DNA of 13,987 nt, from NCBI GenBank assembly GCA_030616165.1, contig JAUWXV010000077.1:1-13987 (forward strand), written 5' to 3'. Both the position numbers and the translations under genes were made by a program. A model generated the notes under the pieces. It worked only from the letters and a program-made list of their open reading frames with translations, was not told the origin of the DNA and searched no databases. The DNA comes from a bacterium (lineage in GTDB: Bacteria > SM23-31 > JAUVVT01). Below, in pieces: positions 9,101 to 13,987 of the stretch; positions within the stretch are counted from its first letter, which is position 1, and every line of letters begins with the position of its first letter.

Positions 9101-9148
9101 GGCGGGCATGGATGTCCGCTGAAGGAATAATTAAAATTACAAGGAGGT
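9101..9148 (+). promoter_or_regulatory. Probable dual CsrA-binding leader of flagellin mRNA
   Basis: A hairpin pairs 9101-9108 with 9113-9120 (two G-U pairs) and shows UGGA in its loop; the strand reads GGGCAUGGAUGU. The published CsrA consensus is RUACARGGAUGU with GGA in a hairpin loop, so CA-GGAUGU is matched. The Shine-Dalgarno region UUACAAGGAGGU (9137-9148) matches the same consensus at 10 of 12 positions and would be covered by bound CsrA. The two GGA triplets are 33 bases apart, suitable for one CsrA dimer. The pattern parallels the Bacillus hag leader, where CsrA represses flagellin translation and FliW relieves it. Neither csrA nor fliW is in this window. Confidence 0.5.
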
Positions 9149-9153
9149 AAAAA

Positions 9154-10029
9154 ATGGCTATTGGTGATTCCAACCGTATTAATACAAACATTGCAGCATT
9201 AAATGCATTAAATGCATTAAAAAGTATAAACAGAGAATTAGAAAGGAGTCAGCTTAAATTAGCAACAGGATGGAGGATTAACGAGGTATCGGATGATCCA
9301 GCAGGATTTGTAATATCTAAAAGACTTGAAGCCCGAGCAAGGGGTCTGGCTGTTGCTTATGATAATGTGGGAACCGCAAAAAATGTGTTAGCGATTGCGG
9401 AAGGTGGAATGATAAATATCCAGAACATCCTGATTACTATGAAAGAAAAGGTAACTCAAGCGGCAAGCGATACTTTAGGTTCTGCTGAAAGGAATGCAAT
9501 AAAAACCGAAATCGACCAGTTAACGCAGGAGATTAACGATATTGTAGATGAGACTACTTTTAATAATGTAAGTTTACTTGATGGTACTTTTGTTGATAAA
9601 TCTATACAGACCGGTGAAGAAACAACAGCTATATTACTCTTTTCTATTGCTCAGCCAACAGCTCTTGGTGATGGTCTGGGAATGGGTCTCACAGCACCTG
9701 ATTTGATGGTTGATTCCACAAGTGTATCGGATTTAGTATTCACGGCAGCAGGTTCATCAACGGCGCTGGCAAATGTCGATAATGCTATTGAAGTTCTTGC
9801 ATATTTTTTACAGGATGTAGGAGCAAAGGTTTCACGTTTAACAGTAAAGGAATCTACGCTAAGTATTTCTATTACAAATACACTGGCTACAAAAGGAAGG
9901 ATATGGGATGCGGATATCGCAAGAGAACAATTGAATTCTACAAAAATGCAGATTTTGCAGCAGACTTCTACTGCACAACTTGCTCAGGCGAATGTTTCTC
10001 CGCAGAATGTATTGGCTCTATTTCGGTAA
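9154..10029 (+). CDS. fliC: Flagellin, compact form
   Basis: Major subunit of the flagellar filament, exported by the flagellar type III system and assembled under the FliD cap. The 291-residue protein has both conserved ends. The N-terminal D0/D1 helices run to about residue 145 and include TGWRINEVSDDPAGF (the usual SGLRINSAADDPAG position). The C-terminal D1/D0 runs from about 205 and ends with QILQQTSTAQLAQANVSPQ and NVLALFR. The middle is short (about 150-205), so D2/D3 outer domains are essentially absent. It has no cysteine; Ser/Thr in the central and distal segments (around DSTSVSD and AAGSST) are plausible O-glycosylation sites. Start: ATG after a near-perfect AAGGAGGT at 9141-9148. 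Driven by a sigma-28-type promoter, with probable CsrA control in the leader. fliS follows after 74 bases. Confidence 0.97.
   Translation: MAIGDSNRINTNIAALNALNALKSINRELERSQLKLATGWRINEVSDDPAGFVISKRLEARARGLAVAYDNVGTAKNVLAIAEGGMINIQNILITMKEKVTQAASDTLGSAERNAIKTEIDQLTQEINDIVDETTFNNVSLLDGTFVDKSIQTGEETTAILLFSIAQPTALGDGLGMGLTAPDLMVDSTSVSDLVFTAAGSSTALANVDNAIEVLAYFLQDVGAKVSRLTVKESTLSISITNTLATKGRIWDADIAREQLNSTKMQILQQTSTAQLAQANVSPQNVLALFR
9196..9222 (+). repeat. Three tandem 9-base units in the flagellin start region
   Basis: GCATTAAAT occurs twice in tandem, then GCATTAAAA, coding for ALN-ALN-ALK in the N-terminal D0 helix. The unit length is a multiple of three, so slippage would add or remove three residues without a frameshift. 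It may only reflect the conserved NxxALNA motif of flagellins. Confidence 0.7.
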
Positions 10030-10103
10030 TATTTGTCTGAATTTTTCGAATATGCGTTAAAAATTGTAAATAAGTTGGTAATAAGTTATTCAGGAGATAG
10101 TAA

Positions 10104-10457
10104 TTGACCGGGATGAGAAATCGAACAAAGAAGCATTTAAATTATCAAAAGAATCAGATTATGAGCATGTCACCTGCTCAACTGGTTTTAAAGATTTATG
10201 ATTACGCTATTTTGGGATGTAAATTAAAGGATTCAAGAAAGGTATCAAAAGCTCTGATAGAATTAATTTCTGCATTAAAGTTCGAACATGGTGAAATCTC
10301 TTTGGGGATGTTTAAACTTTATCAATATTGTATGGATATAGTAAAAAAGAATCAGTTTGATGAAGTGATGGAAATTTTGTCAGAGCTCAGAAATACCTGG
10401 TTAGTTGTCGTAAAGGAGAATCAATCCCCAAAGAAAAACATGGCAAAGGCACTTTAA
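10104..10457 (+). CDS. fliS: Flagellin export chaperone FliS, short form
   Basis: Cytoplasmic chaperone that binds the C-terminus of newly made flagellin, prevents premature polymerisation and delivers it to the export gate. The family pattern is visible: YQKNQIMSMSPAQLVLKIYDY (the usual Y..nqv.TAsP.eLilmLYdga) at about 14-34, then ALIELISALKF, then LYQYCMDI and the ending ELRNTW. At 117 residues it is somewhat shorter than usual (about 125-135); the shortening lies in the second-helix loop and before the last helix. The TTG at 10104 is preferred: AGGAG at 10092-10096 gives 7 bases of spacing, whereas the in-frame ATG at 10113 would have 16. It lies between fliC and fliD, the standard order, and its stop directly abuts the fliD ATG, so translation is probably coupled. 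Confidence 0.9.
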   Translation: MTGMRNRTKKHLNYQKNQIMSMSPAQLVLKIYDYAILGCKLKDSRKVSKALIELISALKFEHGEISLGMFKLYQYCMDIVKKNQFDEVMEILSELRNTWLVVVKENQSPKKNMAKAL

Positions 10458-11945
10458 ATGGCGGATATTTCTTCGATATCAACACAACAGTCGGGCGTTG
10501 AACAATTAGTATCAAAGTATCTTTCTCTGGAAAGAAAACCAATTGATGAACTCGAGAAGTCTAAAAGCAGTCTTAGTAAAAAGATAAATATTTACTCTGA
10601 TCTTAAATCTAAACTAAAGGTTTTGAGTGATCGGGTAAAAAGGTTTACCGAGACCGGAGGTAAGATAAAGATCGGGGCTAAAAATGCGAGTTCATCGAAT
10701 GAAAAGGTTTTTACTGCAGAGGCAAGTTCTGATGCTTCTATTGGGATTAATACTATTTTCGTGTCGAGACTTGCTTCCAGAGATACTGCCATTTCAAAAC
10801 AATTTGAAAGTCTGAACGGAACAAGTCTTGCCTCAAAGTTATATGGTACTGTTCAGAAGTTTGATATCACTGTAGGTTCAAATGATGCTGTTAGAATTAC
10901 GCTTGAATTTAATGATGAAAATGAGACTAATGAAAGCATACTCAAAAGAATTGTTTCTGCTGTTAATAACTCCGAAGCCGATGTCAGCGCAAATTATATA
11001 AAAGATACTCCAAACACTGCAAGGATAACTATTATAAGCAATAATACAGGTTCTACAAACGAAATAAGTTTACAGGAGGTAGATGGTTCAAACATTTTAA
11101 GAGAATTAGGAGTGATAACTGCTAAAGATTCCAGACCTGAAGCTGAGGATACATCTGGAGGATTTCTCCAATCTGACCCTGATAATCTGAATGCAAGTTT
11201 TACCATGAACGGTATTAGTATAATAAAGGATTCAAATACTGTTAGCGATATTCTTCAAGGAGTCACTATTAATTTACTTTCTGTACAAGCGGGGGGAGAA
11301 AATCCAGAAACTCTTTCTATAACCCATGACAGTGAGGCAATAAAGGGCGAAATTGAATTATTTATTAAAGATTATAATGATATAATAAAGTATTTGAATG
11401 CTAAGACCAGTGTTGACCCCTCAACATTTACCAGAGGGGCACTCGTAGGGAAGTTTACATATTTCAATCTTAGATTAAATTTGCGGAGTATAGTATCGGG
11501 ACAGGTAAGTTCTGTCGAAAGTGGTGCACCATCTTTACTTTCTCAGATTGGCATTGATATAGAAAGGAATGGAACTATAAAGATTTCGGATAACGATAAA
11601 TTTCAGGAATATATTGATAAAGGTGATTCGTCTATATCAGGCCTTTTTAGTTCAGAAAATGGGATTGCAGAGAGGATTGATGCTCTTCTTAAAAATTATG
11701 TTCGGACCGGGGGTATTGTTGATGACGATAAAAAGTTTTTAACCAGAAGAATTAAGAATATAGATAAAAGAATTGCCAATTTCGAGGGAAGATTAAAAAT
11801 AAGGGAAGCGTCACTGAGAAGGCAATTTACAGACCTCCAGCGGATGTTAAGTGCACTCAACTCTCAACAAGCCATGTTACAAAGAAGTATGTTTTATTAC
11901 GGAGGTGGTAGTGGAATGAATTACGGGAATCAATATTTATATTGA
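10458..11945 (+). CDS. fliD: Flagellar filament cap protein FliD
   Basis: Forms the cap at the filament tip under which exported flagellin folds and is inserted. The 495-residue length is typical. The N-terminus has the FliD_N pattern (SGVEQLVSKYLSLERKPIDEL, about 12-32, then a heptad-rich helix to about 65). The C-terminus has the FliD_C pattern: a long coiled-coil helix from about 420 with FTDLQRMLSALNSQQAMLQ. The middle is the variable capping domain. An unusual tail rich in Gly, Tyr and Asn (about 478-495) follows the last helix. The ATG directly follows the fliS stop; an AAAGG within the end of fliS (10445-10449) is its ribosome site. No cysteine-rich or enzymatic motif is seen. Role assigned by family and by the fliC-fliS-fliD order. 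Confidence 0.95.
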   Translation: MADISSISTQQSGVEQLVSKYLSLERKPIDELEKSKSSLSKKINIYSDLKSKLKVLSDRVKRFTETGGKIKIGAKNASSSNEKVFTAEASSDASIGINTIFVSRLASRDTAISKQFESLNGTSLASKLYGTVQKFDITVGSNDAVRITLEFNDENETNESILKRIVSAVNNSEADVSANYIKDTPNTARITIISNNTGSTNEISLQEVDGSNILRELGVITAKDSRPEAEDTSGGFLQSDPDNLNASFTMNGISIIKDSNTVSDILQGVTINLLSVQAGGENPETLSITHDSEAIKGEIELFIKDYNDIIKYLNAKTSVDPSTFTRGALVGKFTYFNLRLNLRSIVSGQVSSVESGAPSLLSQIGIDIERNGTIKISDNDKFQEYIDKGDSSISGLFSSENGIAERIDALLKNYVRTGGIVDDDKKFLTRRIKNIDKRIANFEGRLKIREASLRRQFTDLQRMLSALNSQQAMLQRSMFYYGGGSGMNYGNQYLY

Positions 11946-11980
11946 TAAATTAAATTATAATCAAAAAATCGATTTTTAGA

Positions 11981-12008
11981 GAAAGTAATTTTAATACTTT
12001 CAGATTTT
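11981..12008 (+). terminator. Weak hairpin after fliD, possible terminator
   Basis: GAAAGTA (11981-11987) pairs with TACTTTC (11995-12001) around a 7-base loop, followed by AGATTTTT. The stem is AT-rich and weak, so termination would be partial at best. flaG has its own good ribosome site but no promoter I can recognise in this gap, so read-through is needed. Confidence 0.25.
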
Positions 12009-12062
12009 TATAAAAAAGTTACTCGAGAAAATAGAGGAAAAATTTTAAGGAGATGAAAGATT

Positions 12063-12446
12063 ATGATTGCCAGCAGGATGACAATTGGAATTAATTTTCC
12101 CTCTAATGTAGTCCCAGAGAAGATTGTTGAAGGAGATAGACAAACTCCAAATAGTAATCCCTCAAAAACATCCGATGAGATTTCACAAGTGGGTGAAGCT
12201 GTTCGCGAACATATAGGAATAAGAAGAGAAGTTCTGGAAAAAGGGATTGAAGAGATAAATCAAAATATTAGAATTTTCAATACGAAGTTATCTTTTTATA
12301 TAGATGAACCTACTGGCAGGACCGTAATAAAAATATCTGACCGTGAGACTGATGAAGTAATTCGGGAGATACCACCAATTGAATTTTTGAAAATTGCAGC
12401 TAAACTGAGTGAAATTATAGGAATCATTATTGACAAAAAAGTTTAA
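12063..12446 (+). CDS. flaG: FlaG family flagellar protein
   Basis: FlaG proteins occur beside fliD in many flagellates; in Pseudomonas and Campylobacter relatives, loss alters filament length, but the mechanism is unclear. The 127-residue protein has a polar, low-complexity N-terminus (about 1-60) and the conserved C-terminal FlaG domain: KLSFYIDEPTGRTVIKISDR (about 75-94), then EVIREIPPIEFLKIAAKL, matching the known pattern of VDExTGR followed by IRQIPPEE. AAGGAG at 12047-12052 with 10 bases of spacing supports the ATG at 12063. It lies 117 bases after fliD and probably shares the flagellin transcript, since no clear promoter precedes it. No signal peptide or membrane segment is seen. Confidence 0.92.
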   Translation: MIASRMTIGINFPSNVVPEKIVEGDRQTPNSNPSKTSDEISQVGEAVREHIGIRREVLEKGIEEINQNIRIFNTKLSFYIDEPTGRTVIKISDRETDEVIREIPPIEFLKIAAKLSEIIGIIIDKKV

Positions 12447-12451
12447 ATTAT

Positions 12452-12478
12452 TAAAGATATTTTGAAATTTGCCGATAT
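12452..12478 (+). promoter_or_regulatory. Sigma-28 (FliA/SigD)-type promoter of flgM
   Basis: TAAAGATA (12452-12459), 11 bases, GCCGATAT (12471-12478). The -10 box equals the Bacillus SigD consensus GCCGATAT exactly, and TAAA lies at the right distance (15 bases between TAAA and GCCGATAT). The geometry is the same as the flagellin promoter at 8946. Transcription should start near 12485, giving a leader of about 57 bases that includes the palindrome AACCCGGGTT (12506-12515). Confidence 0.8.
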
Positions 12479-12541
12479 TTTATATGCATAATTATAGTTA
12501 TCATAAACCCGGGTTAAAAGGAATTAAAATAAGGAAGTGAT

Positions 12542-12841
12542 ATGAGGATTGAAAGTATACTCCAGGCATTAACTACACAATTTCTTCAGAAAAAGGGAGT
12601 TAAATCAAGTTCTAAACCTTTAAATTCAACTGAAGACAAGGTAGAAATTTCTTCTGAAGCCAGAGATTTGCAGAAGAATCAGAAAACTAATGATTTACAG
12701 AAAGGCGGTGCAAAAGATATTCAGCCTATTAGAGAAGAGAAGGTTAAAGAAGTTATTTCAAAGATTGATCAAGACTTTTATTCCTCTCCAAAAGTTATTT
12801 CTAAAATTGTGGATAGTTTGTTTAAGGTATTTGGGATTTAA
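12542..12841 (+). CDS. flgM: Anti-sigma-28 factor FlgM
   Basis: FlgM binds sigma-28 and holds late flagellar genes off until the hook-basal body is finished, when it is exported through it. The 99-residue length is typical. Features seen: DKVEIS at 32-37 (the common D.V.IS motif before the disordered part), a polar Gln/Lys/Asn-rich linker (about 40-60, with DLQK twice), and the C-terminal sigma-binding pattern PIREEKVKEVISKI then DFY (about 62-80), ending in a helix to residue 99. AAGGAAGTGA just upstream supports the ATG at 12542. It has its own sigma-28-type promoter (negative feedback) and ends at an intrinsic terminator. The N-terminal 45 residues are clearly related to those of the gene at 13427. 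Confidence 0.85.
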   Translation: MRIESILQALTTQFLQKKGVKSSSKPLNSTEDKVEISSEARDLQKNQKTNDLQKGGAKDIQPIREEKVKEVISKIDQDFYSSPKVISKIVDSLFKVFGI

Positions 12842-12861
12842 GATAAATAGACTCCAGTTTT

Positions 12862-12899
12862 AAAAGGATAGTTTTTTTAAAAGGCTATCCTTTTTTTAT
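12862..12899 (+). terminator. Intrinsic terminator after flgM
   Basis: AAAAGGATAG (12862-12871) and CTATCCTTTT (12885-12894) form a perfect 10-base stem with a 13-base loop, and the T run continues (12891-12897). It separates flgM from the promoter of the next unit. Confidence 0.85.
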
Positions 12900-12910
12900 T
12901 TTTAATTTCC

Positions 12911-12938
12911 TTGACATTAGTAAAAAAAATTATATATT
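12911..12938 (+). promoter_or_regulatory. Sigma-70-type promoter of the flgN-like unit
   Basis: TTGACA (12911-12916, exact consensus), 16 bases, TATATT (12933-12938, 5 of 6 matches to TATAAT). The start of transcription would be near 12945, about 25 bases before the GTG start. It lies just after the flgM terminator, which supports a new transcription unit. AT-richness makes chance -10 boxes common, so the exact -35 box carries the weight. Confidence 0.6.
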
Positions 12939-12970
12939 TTGAGTAAAAGGTATATTATAATTATAACACC

Positions 12971-13411
12971 GTGAAAGCTAAAAATTATAAGAATGAAATT
13001 GATGAACTTCTTAATGGGGAACTAAAACTTTGTCAAAAGATTTTTGAGTATACTGAGCGGTTTGAAAATCTTGCAAGCGATGGTGAACTTGAAAAGACAA
13101 ATGAAATTTTAAAAGATAGGATGGAAGAAATTGAGGAGATAAAATTAATTGAAGAAAAGATAGGATTAATCTTAAAAAAAAATAAAATTACTATGGAGAA
13201 GCTGAGAAATGAATTCGGAGTGATTATTCTTGAGATTGCAAAACTATTAAAAAAAATTTTTGAACTCGATGATAAAGTAAAAGTTTTATTAAATAGGCAG
13301 AAAAATGCTGTTTTAGAAGATTTAAAGAAACTTAAAATCGGAAAAGTTGTTTATGAAAAATATTTAACTTCCTTAAAAGGGGATAATGGTTTTATTGATA
13401 TAGTTGAATAA
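12971..13411 (+). CDS. FlgN/FliT-like putative flagellar export chaperone
   Basis: Small all-helical, highly charged protein of 146 residues with no signal peptide, cysteine cluster or enzymatic motif beyond coiled coils. The layout fits the FlgN/FliT class of type III export chaperones: an N-terminal helix (about 5-35), a Glu/Lys/Ile coiled coil (about 40-75), and a third helix (about 80-130) with the family-like FELDDKVKVLL and LKKLKIGKVVYEKYL. FlgN escorts hook-filament junction proteins FlgK and FlgL; FliT escorts FliD. Which applies here cannot be told. The GTG at 12971 is the only good start after the in-frame stop at 12944; no ATG fits and no Shine-Dalgarno is properly placed, so translation may be weak. 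Sitting between two FlgM-like genes favours FlgN, since flgM-flgN pairs are common. Assignment is by pattern, not by strong motif. Confidence 0.6.
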   Translation: MKAKNYKNEIDELLNGELKLCQKIFEYTERFENLASDGELEKTNEILKDRMEEIEEIKLIEEKIGLILKKNKITMEKLRNEFGVIILEIAKLLKKIFELDDKVKVLLNRQKNAVLEDLKKLKIGKVVYEKYLTSLKGDNGFIDIVE

Positions 13412-13426
13412 AAGAGAAAGAAATTT

Positions 13427-13903
13427 ATGCGTATAAATGATATAATTTCAATATTTAAATTACAAATTTTTCATAAAAAGCAAGTTAAAACTTCAAAAGC
13501 AAAAATCTTAGATATTAAAGACACTGTTACAATTTCTAAGAAAGGAAAGACTTTACAAAAAGATAAGGCAGAATTTTTAGTTGCAAAAAAAGCACTTTCC
13601 AAAATCCCTAATCTAAGACAGGAAAAGATACGATCATCATTATTGAAAATAGAAAGCAATTTTTATAACAAGTCTATTGTTAAAAGAGAACTGTCAAAAA
13701 AATTTCTTACATCATGGCTTTTAAGTACAGAGATTTCCGGAACCAGAATTGCTTCAAAATATAAACCAGAACTTAGAAGGATACCTGATGTAAGAAAGAA
13801 AAAAATAGATGAAATTAGAGAAAAGATAAGAAATAAATTTTATAATAATAAAAAAACAATTTCAGAATTATCTGAGAGGATTTTAAGAGATTTAGGGATA
13901 TAA
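13427..13903 (+). CDS. FlgM-like protein with two tandem C-terminal FlgM signatures
   Basis: Paralogue of the FlgM at 12542. The first 45 residues align with it: MRI, then KK.VK.S, D.V.IS (32-37) and LQK. After this come two copies of the FlgM sigma-binding signature: copy A at about 60-94 (IPNLRQEKI ... KIESNFY) and copy B at about 119-158 (IPDVRKKKI ... KIRNKFY), joined by a linker with SWLLSTEISG. Both share the pattern I..xR..K[IV]......KI...FY with FlgM. Copy B ends with RDLGI, like FGI of FlgM. At 158 residues it is over half again as long as FlgM and more basic. Gap to the upstream gene is 15 bases, with only a weak AGAAAG ribosome site. It could bind two sigma-28 molecules, or be a divergent regulator that no longer binds sigma-28. 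Relationship to FlgM is well supported; function is inferred. Confidence 0.7.
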   Translation: MRINDIISIFKLQIFHKKQVKTSKAKILDIKDTVTISKKGKTLQKDKAEFLVAKKALSKIPNLRQEKIRSSLLKIESNFYNKSIVKRELSKKFLTSWLLSTEISGTRIASKYKPELRRIPDVRKKKIDEIREKIRNKFYNNKKTISELSERILRDLGI

Positions 13904-13941
13904 TTTTAAGCGGTCATCAATAAAATTATAATTGGTTTTTT

Positions 13942-13977
13942 AAGGCGGGATTATATATAATTCTGCTTTTTTTATTG
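13942..13977 (+). terminator. Intrinsic terminator after the second FlgM-like gene
   Basis: Positions 13942-13953 pair with 13958-13969 around a TATA loop (12 pairs, three of them G-U), followed by a T run to about 13973. The G-U pairs exist only in the + strand transcript (they become A-C mismatches in the other), so it serves the genes to its left. Confidence 0.75.
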
Positions 13978-13987
13978 CTATTTTAGT

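Larger units (their letters stand above)
8818..9153 (+). other. Non-coding region and long flagellin leader
   Basis: This 336-base stretch separates the glycosyltransferases from the flagellar genes. It is very AT-rich except for one GC-rich hairpin near the 3' end. It contains the sigma-28-type promoter (8946-8972), about 120 bases of AT-rich leader in which I see no gene or strong structure, the GGA-loop hairpin (9101-9120) and a strong Shine-Dalgarno sequence (9141-9148). No convincing terminator follows the last glycosyltransferase gene, so some read-through into flagellin is possible. Confidence 0.7.

Noticed and set aside
11946-11975. TAAA ... ATCGATTT as a sigma-28 promoter for flaG
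   Set aside because: The boxes are spaced wrongly (9 or 14 bases instead of 11) and only the CGAT core matches.
11964-11977. Perfect palindrome AAAAATCGATTTTT after fliD, as terminator or operator
   Set aside because: It has no loop and only two G-C pairs; A-tract/T-tract palindromes are frequent at this base composition.
1-13987. tRNA, rRNA, CRISPR array, insertion sequence or attachment site
   Set aside because: Nothing with the needed structure was seen; the repeats found are protein-level TPRs and short hairpins.

Overview
The window is an AT-rich stretch of bacterial chromosome. Every gene I can support lies on the + strand. It holds the late flagellar genes of a motile bacterium (flagellin, FliS, FliD, FlaG, FlgM, a FlgN/FliT-like chaperone and a second FlgM-like protein). 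Directly upstream lies a run of four large glycosyltransferases, each carrying tetratricopeptide repeats (TPR). The Shine-Dalgarno sequences, the sigma-28-type promoters and the flagellin type are bacterial, not archaeal. The low GC, the compact flagellin and the unusual TPR-glycosyltransferase fusions would fit one of several poorly cultivated phyla, but nothing seen here fixes the taxon.

Region 1 (start to 8817) codes for four glycosyltransferase proteins in a tight same-strand series. The first is cut by the left edge and shows, in order, the end of a GT2 domain, TPRs, a complete GT4 (GT-B) domain, a second complete GT2 domain and more TPRs. The second is TPR plus GT4. The third is TPR, GT2, TPR. 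The fourth is GT2 followed by a long TPR array. That makes six glycosyltransferase domains in four polypeptides, beside flagellin and with no sugar-nucleotide synthesis gene in view. The simplest reading is an enzyme set that glycosylates flagellin on Ser/Thr; the flagellin has no cysteine, so S-linked sugar is excluded.

Region 2 (8818-9153) is the only non-coding stretch above 300 bases. It holds a sigma-28-type promoter, a long AT-rich leader, a GC-rich hairpin with GGA in its loop, and a Shine-Dalgarno sequence that itself resembles a CsrA site. This arrangement recalls the CsrA-controlled flagellin leader of Bacillus.

Region 3 (9154-12446) is fliC-fliS-fliD-flaG, probably one transcript: filament subunit, its chaperone, the filament cap and a filament-length-associated protein. 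fliS and fliD abut with no gap.

Region 4 (12447 to the end) is a regulatory module. A second sigma-28-type promoter drives flgM, which ends at a clear intrinsic terminator. A sigma-70-type promoter then drives a FlgN/FliT-like gene and a second FlgM-like gene whose protein carries two tandem copies of the FlgM C-terminal (sigma-28-binding) signature, and this unit ends at another terminator. The layout suggests one FlgM made late under sigma-28 and a double-headed FlgM paralogue made under the housekeeping sigma factor. This pair, the flagellin leader, and the TPR-glycosyltransferase battery are the most unusual parts of the window.
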